Assembly (NCBI GenBank): GCA_001692895.1
Contig: KV748185.1
Location: forward strand, 2,170,001-2,234,000
Length of the DNA stretch: 64,000 nucleotides
From: Cenococcum geophilum 1.58
Lineage: Eukaryota > Ascomycota > Dothideomycetes > Gloniales > Gloniaceae
Direction of reading: 5' to 3'
The translations under genes were made by a program, and so were the position numbers. The notes below the pieces were generated by a model, which did not search any database, had not been told where the DNA came from, and was given only the letters and a program-made list of their open reading frames with translations. Positions 13,501-24,914 of this stretch are shown here, in pieces. The number at the start of each line of letters is the position of its first letter. Position 1 is the stretch's first letter.

Positions 13501-14143
13501 GCGCCTTATTATTCCACTTAACTTATATAGCTAGCGTCTAGAACTATATTATATACTTAATTGCTAAGGTTTATTACATAATATCTTAGAGTTTTCTTTC
13601 CGCTATAGTTACCGCCTTTAGATCTCTAAATATTTATATAAGTCGCTCTATAAACCCCTCCTAGCTTAAAAACATAAACCACACCTCTTAGTTAGTGGTT
13701 ATTATTCCGTTTGCTTATATTTCCATAAGGTAAAGTTTAAACTACTTAAGTGCCCTTTCTAATAGAAATAGTCCCATATATACTATTCAATCTATAGGTA
13801 TTAGCAGCTTTACTCCTTCTTGCGTAACTTTAAAGTGCATTTATATAAGAAATCCCTTAAGCTTTAATCTCTCTCCTAAGTACCTCTTGATTAATAGTAA
13901 CTTAATCTTTACCGCTCCTATCCCATTAACTCTTTCTTCCAGCGCCGCATTATTTATTATTAATTAGCTAACTATCTCTTATAGTTATCTAACCGTTATA
14001 GGTTATTATAAGTCAGTATCTGCTATACTAGTATCACCTCCTAACCTTAAAGTAGTTGCCGCCATTAATAGCGTTATAGTGGCTGCTTTTAGTAGCATAT
14101 TATTCAACTTTCTATATTTAATACTATAACTAGGTAGTAATTA

Positions 14144-14558
14144 TATAACGGAACCTTATAGCAGGTACTATAATAGGCTTATTAATAGGCTAGGTATATA
14201 AGTGATATAAATTAAAGTTAACAACGTAATAATAACTAGTGGAGTAGTTGCCTAATAGATTAACTCTAATTATATTCTAAGAATTACTATAAGGAAGGAA
14301 CTATCTAGGTAGGGACTAAGGGTCCTTAAATACACAACCGTACTCCTATAAAATCCTTCTTATACATAATATACATATACTCTATCTACTCTATTATAGA
14401 TTGTATAAATTATATAGATTACCTTACGTGACCTTGGTTACCATTCCTCATTATATAGCTCTATTAGCTCCATCCTAAACTGTACCTAAATTAACTAACT
14501 AGCTTCTTCCGACTCTTCCCTAAGTAGTCGTAATATTATACTTAAAGCGTCCGTAACA
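14144..14558 (-). repeat. 5' LTR of Gypsy I
   Basis: It is the partner of 5495-5917. The right edge retains ccgtaaca and is followed by the duplication ggggt. Differences from its partner look like C/T and G/A transitions, so LTR divergence cannot serve as a clock here. Confidence 0.9.
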
Positions 14559-14565
14559 GGGGTGG

Positions 14566-14854
14566 TATTACGGAACCCTACCGTAGGGGCCTCCATAGGA
14601 GAACCCCGTGCTCTTATATATACCTCATATACAGCTTATATTAGCTACGCGTAGGTATATTACCTCCTTACGCCCTCGACCCTTACGATCGATCGCGCAA
14701 CGTCTTATAGACTCCTCAAATACATATACTCTGTAGCCACTGCCCACGTCCCGTAATAGGTATATAGGTAAATAAAAAGTTAATAATATAAATATAATTA
14801 GTAGAGTAGGTTGCCTAATAGATTAACTTTAATTATATTCTAAGATTTACTATA
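14566..14854. repeat. Left half of a diverged LTR relic related to the Gypsy I LTR
   Basis: It begins tattacggaacc, like the Gypsy I LTR edge. From about 14757 it aligns by eye with the middle of that LTR (shared gttgcctaatagattaac). The stretch 14566-14758 is bounded by an 8-bp inverted TATTACGG/CCGTAATA, so it could instead be a separate solo LTR, but I find no matching 5-bp duplication. The relic is cut at 14854 by a TA-flanked element and resumes at 21997. Confidence 0.55.
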
Positions 14855-14921
14855 GGTAAAACTCCTTAGTACGGTATGGGTTTTGGCGCTAAGTATATCG
14901 TAATACTAATAGTATTGTTAT

Positions 14922-15122
14922 TGTTGGACTCACAAGGGGATATCACGTAGCTACGGTTCGTAGATAGTATAATGTTTGTTATTGTATATTCTTCCAAGAA
15001 AGGGGAAGGGTAAGGAACTTAAGGTTCCTTACCACGCTAGTGCCGCGGCAACACGTGACGGCAACTTGCCTTACGTGACGGCAATTTGCCGCATATGGCG
15101 GCAATTTGCCCTATTCCCAACA
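14922..15122 (-). repeat. 3' LTR of Copia II
   Basis: Three GGCAAnTTGCC palindromes at exact 20-bp spacing (15060-15070, 15080-15090, 15100-15110) stand beside CACGTG (15052-15057) and the palindrome AAGGAACTTAAGGTTCCTT (15012-15030). It is nearly free of RIP, unlike the internal part. Confidence 0.9.
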
Positions 15123-15284
15123 CTAGCAACTCTTCTTTTTATAGTTGCTATCTATAAACACCTATAGATTGCTACTATATAAAAGTATAAAGCTAAGGGG
15201 AAGAAGAAAAAGAGGAAGGGTGTTAGGGGGTTAATATAAAGACGAGTAGGCCGCTAAGGCGCTAGTAGTAAGCAAGCTAATGGC

Positions 15285-15432
15285 GATTTTTTATACCGGG
15301 TATGGAAAATCCTAATTAGCTAGATTAACAAATGGCGTCAGCAGAACTCCACACCGCCACCCGAATTAATTAGGCGCGGCGCTCTTAGCAAGAATCTAAC
15401 TAATTAGACAACTTTAACCGGTGGTTAAAGTT
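15285..15432. repeat. Dyad modules A and B in Copia II
   Basis: Module A (15285-15311) has arms GATTTT/AAAATC around a CCGGG-like centre. Module B (15410-15432) is AACTTTAACC-n3-GGTTAAAGTT, preceded by a TAATTAGA block. The same pair recurs in Gypsy III and IV at near-equal spacing. Confidence 0.75.
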
Positions 15433-18400
15433 CTATAAGATTTCAACTTCTCTAAATTTTCCTCTTAACCTAACCTTTAACTCGCATATATAGAGTATTT
15501 ATATTAACGAATGTCTTTAGTGCCTTATTTAAGTTTACCTTTATTATTATATCTGCCGGGTTATCTTAGCTATTAATCTATTAAATCTTAAAGAGTTCTT
15601 AACGCTCATAGGATTACTAAAGTGCTATAATATTAATTATAAGACGCTTCTCCTTTATAGTGCTAAGCTTAACTAAATACTTATAGAGGGAGTATAAGTC
15701 GGTGTATATAATTGTAGGAATAGCGGGAATTTCGAGTCAATCTGTAATTATCTTAAGGGTAGTTCCAATTGCAATTGCTATATTAACTCCGCTAACCATT
15801 CTATATATCTCTAACGCTAGAACGCTTTAAGTAACATATTTACTCTTAGTTAAGCTCCAATAGATAAGGTTGCCGTAAATTATAAAGTTATTCTCTCTAG
15901 TAGATTTGTTCGTGATAATAATCTTATATCCTAACTAAAAGCTAAAATCTTTATTATTAGTAAATAATCTATTAACAAACACAAAGATCTTAGCGGTGGG
16001 GAGATTAATAGGCATATAGAGTAGCCCTTAGTTAAGATAATTTATTTACTAGGAAAGGCGCTTATTTAGAGCAAGAACATTATCCTTAGTTAGTTCCTAG
16101 TGTTAGGCGGCAACAAAGAGATTAAAGGAAGCCTTAAGTTAACAGATAGAAGCAATATAAGCCCTATAAGCGCGTTGTTCCACATATCCTTATTTTAGAG
16201 AATTAATGTTAATAACGTTAATCTTCTTGCCTTAACCCTTCTAGCGTAAAGTAATGGAATCCTCATTTATAGAAAGGATACATCTATTAAAGAGCAATAG
16301 TGTTATTAAATCAAGTCTTTCCTTTGGCTTTGCTATAAGATTTACCTTTACTAGCTCATCTTCTTTAAGAGCTAAGAATTGGTTATCTCCTAAGATAATT
16401 ATATTATTAGTTTATATGCCAATAATTCCAAATGGAGTTCCTATAGTTGTAATAAGGAAGCAGGGATTAAATATAGAAATAGTTATTAAAAGCTTCTCTT
16501 TGTGGTGCTTGCTGTAAGTAGCCCACTAATAAGTTCCTGCCTCTGTGATTCCGTATAATAGCTTAAGGACAACTATAATTATATCTTTAGGATATTAGTG
16601 GCGAATTTACTCTAGAAGATATGCGAGTATTAAGCGCTAAAGGCACGTCTCTAATTAGGTATAGGCCTAAGTAATATCTCGCAAATAAACTGCCATTCCG
16701 TTCTTTATTAAAGAGGAAGCTAGTGCAACAATAACTTGCTAACTAGCTCGTTAAATTATAGGAGATTACATAAGAATTATCTCCTTACTATTATCGTTAT
16801 AACCTTAAATAANAAGCCTTAATTTCTTAAATGGGGCGTTAATAGCCTTACCCTTAATCTCGTTAACTATTCTTAACTTAAAGATACAAATTCCATTAAA
16901 CTTAGTAGGGTCATACTTCTTAAATTTAAAAACTCCTCTCGCAATAAGACTGTTAATCTCCCGCTTATTAGATGCTTAAAAAAGGGCTCCTTAAATTATA
17001 ATACAACCTTCCTTTTAGAGCTATTTTACAAGCTTAAAGTCAGCCTTCTCTTTAGCTGTTATAAAGGCCATTAACAGCTCGGCTCTACTCTTAATAGCGG
17101 CAATAAACTACTCTTCGAAATTAATAAAATGTTAGTAATTTCGTGATCCCTTCGGGCGGCCTCTACCGCGTTATAGTTGCGGTATATCTACTACAATTAT
17201 ATTAAAATCGTAGTCGCCTTCTAGGGCACGCTAATCGTGGTTCTCCTCTAGGGCATCTTCTAGGGTATCTTCTAGGGTATCTTCTAGGGCATCTTACAGA
17301 GGCTCGGAACTGTTATCTTTATAGTAGGGCTTAATAATAGTTAAACGGAATTAGGTAGGTCTGTAAGGCATTTAAATAGTATAAGTTTAGCTATTAATTA
17401 TAATAAGTTTATATAGGCCTAACCATCCTCCCTTTTCGCGCCATACGCGTACCTTAGATTGGAGCGGCAGATTAAGCGTAGTTAAGGTATTTAGGCCATT
17501 TCTTATTCCTAGTACGTTATTAACCTAGCGCGTAGCGTAGAGACGTCGTACCTTTTTCGTTACTTTATAAATAGCCTCGGCTCGTTATATAATAAAAGGA
17601 GATAGTAAAGAATTATTAGTTATTTAAGGGTAGGCGCCAAAGACTAGCAACGTAGGTATAAGCCTATCTAGACTAGCGGAGTCGTTAACAGCCTTAACAG
17701 CCATCTATAAGATAAGCTCTTCATTAGCGTCCTCTAGTTCCAAAGAAATAATCTTATACGCTCGGCGTAGTAGCGTATAATATCATTCTACTTTTTTAAT
17801 ACTATTATGTGCCTTAACAGGGACTTCCTTAACCTTAATTGCTATTGCTTTTACTTATTACTAAAACTCTATAGATAAGAAGTTCCTTTTTATATTATAA
17901 ATAACTTAATCCAGGGGTCCTAGGTAGACATTAATCTAGTATAATTAGAGAGTATCCTATGCGTTCCTAGCTAACATATCCTTTAAAAAGCGTGCGGCTT
18001 AAAAGGAGGTTAAGAAGTTAACAACTTAGAGTACTAGCTTGCCGCTAAAATATATAATGTTAATAATAATACAAAAGTTAAAGTTATAGTTATCTTTAAG
18101 GGTAAACTTAAATCGGCTAGGGGACTTCTAGTTTATTTAGCAGTAATAGCAGTACTTTATAAGATGCTTAATTATCTTAACCTTAACTTTATAACCTACT
18201 TACTAAAGAACCCTAAGCAGTTAGTAAATAGATAGGTGGCTAAAACAACGGTGTAGTTAACGTAGCTCTGGCTCAGTTAAGTAACTTTAAGCAACGCTCC
18301 TTTCTAGCTGTTAAAGGAGTAACCAAGGATAACCCCACTTGCGTATAATAGGCACCCAATTATCTCCCTAAACGAGCATATTCTTAAGGTTATTAAGCTT

Positions 18401-20439
18401 AACGCCTAATCTATCTATATCTTAGATATAGAATAGAAACGGGGTATTCGTGGGGATAACGTAGAAAGTAATATATCCTAACAGGGTTTAGACCTTAATT
18501 GTGCCGAGAGAAATCACAGTACCCTTACCGAAGCGAATTATATATTAGCCTGCCGTTAATTAGTTAATTTAAACAGAGCTATTAAGCTGCTGAAGAGCTT
18601 AAACTTAAGGTTCTCCTACTATAGATACTTCTGCGGCTCTAGTATCTAACATAATACTATAGAAGACGTTCGCCAAGTATCTATCGTTAAAGAAAAATAC
18701 GGAACTTTCCTTTAGCTTATTAAAGATATCTAACTTTATAACAGAATAGAACGTAGATTAGTCATTAAGGATAGCAACGGTTTATGTGCCATTTACCTTA
18801 CTATACTCAGTAAAGTATTAGTTAGGAGAGTAGTCCTTAATATCCATATCTATAAGGAGCTGTTTAGCCTTATTAACCTTATTCTTAAGGTCTTCTATAC
18901 CTTTATATTAGACTAAAAAGCTTTAAAAGTAGGCCGCAGTAACCTTATAATTTTTAACATTTTTTATACTCTGTCGGAACTTATTATATACCTCCTTTTA
19001 CTTATTAAGAGAGTGTCTATTTAACTAGCAATTTGGCTTCTTATAAATATAGCACTTCTTCTAATAGTTGTTCCGAAATAAACCTCCATAAGGACCTCTA
19101 CGATTGCTTTATAGTTAATATTAATTATACCCTCTACTATATCCCCTACTCCGGCCGCCATATATTTAATTAGTTTAGTTATAATTATATTAGTTTAGAA
19201 TCCCGGTTTAAATAGGGTTTTCAGTATAGAATTATTAGGGTTCTTATATTTATATTATAGTGCCTATAGCAAAGCGTAGTTTGGTATATACTCCTTTAAA
19301 TATATCTATAGGTTTATATAGCGCCAAGTTACACTTAGGAACGCTATAGTATGCTAAAATAACCTAGTCCCTTAGACTATTTTTATTTTAGTAAGTTTTA
19401 GTAAAACCACATTGGATTTTCTAGAGTTTATTAAAGAGTAGTTAAAGATATTCTAGGCGAGTCGTTATTAGGTTAGAAGCAATAACTTTCTAGAATATAG
19501 TCTCCCGCTATTTAGATATATAGAGTTAGCGGTTCTTATTAGTTTTAAAGTAGGCTCTAGTAAGCTAAAGTATTATATTAAAGCTATAGTTTTTACCTAT
19601 AATATAGTTATAATAGAACGTCGCCGCCCGTCCCTTTAATATAATAAAGAAAGCATAATAGAACTAGTGGCGTTAAATTCCGACCTTATTGCAGCAGTTA
19701 TAAAAGACCTATAGTTTTGCTCTAAGTATATTATACAATTCTCCTCTAAACTTCTTCTCTTTATCTAAATATACCTTTATTAAATTCGTAACTTCTTAAG
19801 ATAAAGGCTTATTGGTTGGCTAGGATAAAGGGGTTAAAGGTAATAAAGGTAGAGGAAGAGCACCTCTAGGTAGGAGAGTACCTTTAGGTAAAAGAGTAGC
19901 GTTTTAGGGGTTTTGTTCCAAATTAAAGTTGCCTTCTAAAGAATATAGGTTAGTTTTAGGTTTCTATAGTTAACGTATAATCTTAGCTTCCGTCTATACT
20001 AGTTCTTCTATACTAGTAAGAACGGCGTAAATATTACTAGTAATTAGGTTACCGTCCTTAGTAATATACACCCCATTCCTTTAAAGGGAGTCTTAAAAAT
20101 CCTAAATAATATTAATATTACTAAGTACCTAGGTGTCGGCGGTCCATCCTATAAAATCCTCCCTAAAGTATTCCCATAACTATAAATCGGCGTAGTAGCT
20201 ATTTTGGTAGAATAGAATATAGTATAGAAGAAAGCCGTTAACTTATTTTACGGTATAGGTTATTATATTAAAGGTAAATACGTCCTAATCTTTATTGATA
20301 AGTTTCGCGTATATAGCTACCCCTAGTAGTAAGGAGTCTCTCTAGTTATTTAGAGTGGCCATAGTTATATCTTTAGAGAAAGGGAATATTAGTAGTGTAG
20401 GGATTGTCGTTTAGTACGCGTTTATGATGTGTATTTGCG

Positions 20440-20620
20440 ATTATAGGGCTTAGGACTAGTTCTGGCCTTAAATCGCGAAGACTTATAAAGTGTATTATTC
20501 TGCGTAATAGACGTAAGAATCTGTAATCTGGGGAAGGCTTAGGACCAGTTCTGGCCTTTAGATCCTTAGATTTATGGAAGAGTTCTATTTAAGGTTTAGG
20601 ACCAGTTCTAACCTTAAAAG
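20440..20620 (-). repeat. Three spaced copies of a ~25-bp motif in the Copia II leader
   Basis: A motif of the form GGCTTAGGACCAGTTCTGG occurs near 20447, 20535 and 20590, at uneven spacing of roughly 55-90 bp. Its centre, GGACCAGTTCTGGCC, has partial dyad symmetry. It lies between the 5' LTR and gag, so a packaging, translation or transcription signal is possible. Function is not shown. Confidence 0.6.
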
Positions 20621-20722
20621 ACAGCTTCCCTTAGCACGAGTAGCACTAGTACAGTAGCTTATCTCTTCTTAGTGAAAACCTAGCTGTTCTGTGGTATAAC
20701 AGTAAAGTTAACTACTAATTAG

Positions 20723-20923
20723 TATTAGACTTACAAGGGGATATCACATAGCTACGGTTCGTAGATAGTATAATATTTATTATTATATATTCTTCTAAGA
20801 AAGGGGAAGGGTAAGGAACTTAAGGTTCCTTACCACGCTAATGCCGCGGCAACACGTGACGGCAACTTGCCTCACGTGACGGCAATTTGCCGCATATAGT
20901 GGCAATTTGCCCTATTCCCAACA
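20723..20923 (-). repeat. 5' LTR of Copia II
   Basis: It is the partner of 14922-15122. The palindrome array is conserved at 20861-20871, 20881-20891 and 20901-20911. The differences are transitions. Confidence 0.9.
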
Positions 20924-21070
20924 GTTATATTAAGAGTTACGTGTAGGGTAAATAAGCAGTACAGTAAAAAAAAAATTATAACGATATACTTTATATTATG
21001 ATCTACACCCCTAAATCAAGCCTTTTTTATGCAGTATTACAATATTTTAACATTTAATAATATTATAGAG

Positions 21071-21640
21071 ATGGCCCCACTAGAATTGGTATAAGGAGTT
21101 TTAAATTCATTAGATTTGGCCTTTCCTTACCATAAGTTTAGCTATTAATCTTTATTACACAACGATTAAAATCTAGTAGAGTAATGCTTATATCTTTCTC
21201 TCCATACTTAATTCTATCTTATTTATTATGCCTAGATCTTAAAATATATGGCTAAATAACTACGTGCTGCTAGAAGGATCTATAAGCTTATAAATATTTA
21301 ATTTTTATTTATCTTCCGGGCGAAGATATAATAGACTCTACTAAGGACCTTATTAAGTATATAGCGGAGCTCTATACTAGGCTAGATCGCGATATAGAAA
21401 TAGATAAAAAGGACTCCTAATAACCTTAAATTAAACTCAATAAGGTAATAGAGGCCTTGTAAAAGCTTTATCTATATAAGGAGCAATAGAAGGATAGTAA
21501 GAGAGAGGTTATTATAACTCTATTAAGGCATAAGCGTTAAATCCAAGGACAGCGACTCTAAAACACCGAGCAGACGACAATTAAATCGTTTTTTAGTGGA
21601 GCTAATCGCTTAATTTTGGCTTTAGGCTCATAGATATGCA
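21071..21640 (+). pseudogene. Unidentified broken reading frame in the TA-flanked element
   Basis: From ATG 21071 the plus strand reads MAPLELV and continues across TAA/TAG codons. Further on, a charged, helix-prone stretch (KREVIITLLRHKR...) resembles the coiled C-terminal tails of some fungal transposase-type proteins. I do not recognise the family. No DDE motif, zinc finger or membrane segment is visible. The frame changes at least once between the two parts. It lies inside a TIR relic, so a transposase fragment is the simplest guess, but this is inference only. Confidence 0.3.
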
Positions 21641-21996
21641 ATATTATTATATAATTTTAACGTTTAATATGTTTTACGTATAAATTCTAAATATAATAAT
21701 ACCTTTAGTATAATAATATAGACAACGTAAAAAACTATATTGTTATAAAAAGTTTTTATTATAAAACTTTAATAAAAGTGGATCTTAAAGCCTAAAGGGT
21801 ATAGATTTCCCTCCTTACGGGCTAGATATACCCCCTTTTTATACAACTAGTTATACTAATATTAGTAGTAGAGTTTAACAATATCATTAAAAGTTAGATT
21901 ATTATTAGTTATACCAAAAAAGGTTTAATTAGGGCGTATAGATTATAATACTAAATATATCGTTATATACCCGGTATCGTATTAAGGACTTTTGCC

Positions 21997-22240
21997 TATA
22001 TAAAGAAGAGAACTATCTAGGTAGGGATTATAGTCTTTTAAATATATAATACTGCGTCTAAAAAATATACTAAGTACGTTAGTACGTCCCATATTCTTAT
22101 ATTTCTAAATTTTTACGTTCTAAACTTATAATATAACTAGCTATATAACTTAGCTACACCTTATTCTATAGCTTAATTGGTTTTAGCGCGTCCTATACTA
22201 TCTTAACTAACCTATTTATATCTCTCTTTAGTAGTTATAC
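21997..22240. repeat. Right half of the diverged LTR relic
   Basis: It contains gaactatctaggtaggga, the next block of the Gypsy I-type LTR after the point where the left half stops. It ends near gtagttatac, where the Va element begins. The junction with 14854 is consistent with a TA insertion. The remainder of the LTR is not visible in the window. Confidence 0.55.
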
Positions 22241-22480
22241 TGTGGGAGGGTACGACCTCTCTAAGATGGGAAAGTTACAGTGCGGTCGGTCGGTCGGTTA
22301 GTTAATCAGTTAGTCAGTTAGTAGAACAGTCAGTAAGAAAGAAAGAAAGAAAAGAGTGTATTTCCGGTAACTAGTAAGGTCGTAATGTATATAATAGAGG
22401 GAAGAAGGAAGGAAGCCGAAGGCTCTATAAATAGAGGAAAATGCCAAGACAGTAGGCGACGTCCAATCTACACCACTACA
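22241..22480 (-). repeat. 3' LTR of Va
   Basis: It starts tgtgggagggtacg and ends ctacaccactaca, matching 36939-37195 and 43127-43383. It includes a run of GTCG/GTTA-type short repeats (about 22284-22335). Confidence 0.85.
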
Positions 22481-22659
22481 TACCTCCCCCACTAAGAACG
22501 TTGTCCCCTAACGTTCTGTACTATAAGAACAGCCAAACAAAAGTATAATAAAAGTAGAATAGATAAAGGAAAGCATATCCCTAAAAGAACGTAGGTAACC
22601 TTATCCTTAGCCCTACTATAAAACTGCTCTACGGCGTCCTTCTGTTATCCATAGCCAAA

Positions 22660-23080
22660 ATCTGATCTTCCTACTAGTAGCAACTAGGACAGCAGTAAAC
22701 CAAAAATAATAATGGCAGTAGTAACAGCAGCAATGGCAGTAACAGTAACAGTAGCATAAACAGTAATAAAAGCAGACAGTTAGCGCAGTAAAATAAAATA
22801 GAACAGTCGGCGGCAGAACAGTCGGTAAAAGAACTCGGTAACAGTTAGTAAGCAGTAGGACATTCAGCAACGGAACTTTTAGTAGCAGAAATCTCGGTAG
22901 CGGCAGACGGTTAATAGTAGTCGGTCGGTAGCAGTCGGTTAATACAGCAGTAGCAGTAGCAGCAGTAACAGAACGGTCAATGGCAGTTGGTCAGTAGCAG
23001 TCGGTCGAGACAGTAGGGACAAATAGCCGGACGGAATAGCGGTAGCAGCGGCAGCGGCAGGGCAGCCAAACAAGATAGCA
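22660..23080. repeat. Imperfect CAG/GTAGCAG trinucleotide-rich tract in Va
   Basis: There are long runs of cag, tag and aac-type triplets, counterpart to 37390-37990 in V. The open reading 22616-22870 on the minus strand is a low-complexity Cys/Tyr translation of this tract and is not taken as a gene. Confidence 0.7.
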
Positions 23081-23099
23081 GAAAATTTGGCCGTTTGAT

Positions 23100-24400
23100 A
23101 TCAAGACTCTGCATCTAGCTCTGCATCAGTCCCTGCATCTAGCTATGCGTCTAGCTGCGCATCTGGTTGTGCATCAGTGGCTCTGCATTGCATATTCTGC
23201 GTCCGTGTCTGCGTGCGTGTCTACGTGCGTGCCTATATATCTGCTTTGACTGCTGGCCGAAGACTATCTAATTGGTCGGCGACGACGTGCTGCAACTAAT
23301 CGTTTGGTCGTTTAATTAAGGTAGAAAGTCGGCCCAGACAAAGGTTCTGATTGTCCTAATTTGAATGCGGAGATGGCGTTTAACTAATTGAGATTTTACG
23401 AGGCCCTAGCTTAACTTAAGGTGTCTTCTACTACTGTTAAGAATTGGGTGGCTGGGCCCAATATAGGGTGGCTGTTACCAGCCACCTAATTATTGTTGTA
23501 TATAATACGAGCTTCTTACCCTACCAAATATCAAGAATTCAACCTTCCATCTTACATTTGACTCCCCTCAGTCGTTCATTTCAACAACTACATGTACGAC
23601 TAAGGCTTCGCATCCGTAGACGATTAATTAAAACTTCCGTGTAGACGTACAATCGGATAAGGCTCCACATCTGCCGTTCAATTAAGGCTTTACATATATC
23701 GGCGTCCAGTTAAGCTGCCGTACTGTTGTCTAATTAAGGCTCTGCACCTGTATGCTCCATATCCGTAGACTCCGTATACGACTCCGTGTGAGACTCCGTG
23801 TAAAGCTCCGTATCTATATCTGCAGGAAAGGTCGTTCTAGGTAACCAATCCGTGGGCGTCAAGACGGGCGGCAATCAATCAATAAGGGGGGGGTTAAAGG
23901 GAGAGGCTCTCGCAGAGGCTTCAAGACGTTAATTGGCCGTATTTCTGACGCTGTCGGCAGCATACTAATTTCCTAATTAACCCTAGTACCTGTCTATCTG
24001 CCATTGCAGGATCTTTAACTGCTGATCGAAGACGTCTAACGGCGACGGTGACTGACTCGACCGATAGTGACAACGTACGATCGACGGACGTTCAAATAGG
24101 GTATTAGGTCGGCCCAACTGAAGGCTCTAATTTAACAACTTAACTTGCACAGGCGGCGTTCGACTAATCAGGATTTGACTAAGGCTCTGGCTTAACGCAA
24201 GGTGTCTTCTACTGCACGTACGACCTGGGTTCTGCATCCGTAGGCTCTGCATCTGCGGACAACCAATCAAAACTTTGGCTATGCAGTCGTTCTATCAAAG
24301 CTTTGTATCCATGTAGTCAATCGACTGGGGCTCTGCATCCGTAGTCGATTGAGGCTCTCAGTGTCCACCAGACGTCCAATCCAGAGACCTATCTTAAGAC
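23100..24400. repeat. Degenerate GCTCTGCATC-type repeat field in Va
   Basis: Dozens of diverged units resembling ggctctgcatccgtag and cgattaaggct are scattered without fixed period. The same field lies at 38000-40150 in V. I see no coding potential. It forms most of the element's long non-coding half and may be structural cis sequence of the retroelement RNA. Confidence 0.6.
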
Positions 24401-24914
24401 TTCCTTCCTCGTAAGCATAAACGGCAGCTTCCAGTAGACCATTTTCGCGGGCCCGGTGTGCTTTTCTAGGATGTCTTTTGCGGCTGCTCCTTTGTCCCCA
24501 CTACAGGCAGTACGCTCGCGTATCCTTGGTATCCTCCAAAACCATCCAGTAACGACTTCTCGGTTGTTGTAACTACCTCCGTCGCATATCCCTTGCCCTT
24601 GTGTTCACAATACGGTCCTTCATCAAAACGATCTCTGAGGAAAGCGCTAACTCCTATACATCTAACTCCTGTTCCCTTGTAATCCTTAACAAGGCCCTTT
24701 ACTAGCTTAGCCAGATACGGCTTTGTCCTGTCTTCAGTCGCATAATGATGGCTTGGGCTTAACGTGGTCAGCCGTGCCCTATATACAATCTCTTGCAGTG
24801 CCTTTTTATATACTGCTTTACCGTTCCGCGGTGCTTATTTTTCAATATCATGCTGCTGCCTTTATACAGGTCCCTTCCCTGCCGCGGTGTCCGTTCTCAT
24901 CGTGCAGCTGGCGC

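Larger units (their letters stand above)
5495..14558 (-). mobile_element. Gypsy LTR retrotransposon fossil (Gypsy I), complete outline with both LTRs
   Basis: LTRs at 5495-5917 and 14144-14558 are flanked by the 5-bp duplication ggggt (5490-5494, 14559-14563). Reading the minus strand, gag starts near 14100 and carries a CCHC zinc knuckle around 13040-13110. Then follow protease (about 11200-10900), RT (about 10300-9000, YLDD-type box near 9320), RNase H (about 8900-8500) and integrase (about 8400-7200). RT before integrase identifies Gypsy/Ty3. A purine-rich tract lies next to the left LTR, confirming orientation. Three later insertions sit inside: a solo LTR at 6797, a TIR element at 9463 and a solo LTR at 10360. 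It is broken throughout, with many dozens of RIP-type breaks, and is older than its three guests. Confidence 0.93.
14922..20923 (-). mobile_element. Copia LTR retrotransposon fossil (Copia II), complete outline
   Basis: Identical-length 201-bp LTRs (14922-15122 and 20723-20923) start TGTTGG and end CCAACA. They are flanked by the 5-bp duplication gttat (14917-14921, 20924-20928). On the minus strand the order is gag with a zinc-knuckle region (about 20300-19000, knuckle near 19050), protease (near 18650), integrase (about 18300-17500), RT (from about 16900 down) and RNase H. Integrase before RT marks Copia. The leader carries three copies of a 25-bp motif (20440-20620), and the 3' region carries the dyad modules at 15285-15432. 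It is broken, with dozens of RIP-type breaks, and is younger than the TIR element it splits. Confidence 0.9.
14855..21996. mobile_element. TA-flanked DNA transposon relic, split by Copia II
   Basis: Its ends are imperfect inverted repeats of about 26 bp (GGTAAAACTCC at left, GGCAAAAGTCC at right when inverted) with TA on both sides (14853-14854, 21997-21998). It interrupts the LTR relic. Removing Copia II (14922-20923) leaves about 1.1 kb, of which 20929-21996 is the larger part. TA duplication and TIR length suit the Tc1/mariner-pogo superfamily. No catalytic motif is readable, so this may be a heavily RIP-altered or shortened copy. Confidence 0.55.

Noticed and set aside
14566-14758. Independent solo LTR
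   Set aside because: It has inverted ends of LTR type, but the flanks ggtgg and ggtat do not match. The start also resembles the Gypsy I LTR, so it is kept as part of the LTR relic with low confidence.
22616-22870. Cys/Tyr-rich 84-residue open frame
   Set aside because: It is a low-complexity translation of a CAG/TAG-type triplet tract inside Va.
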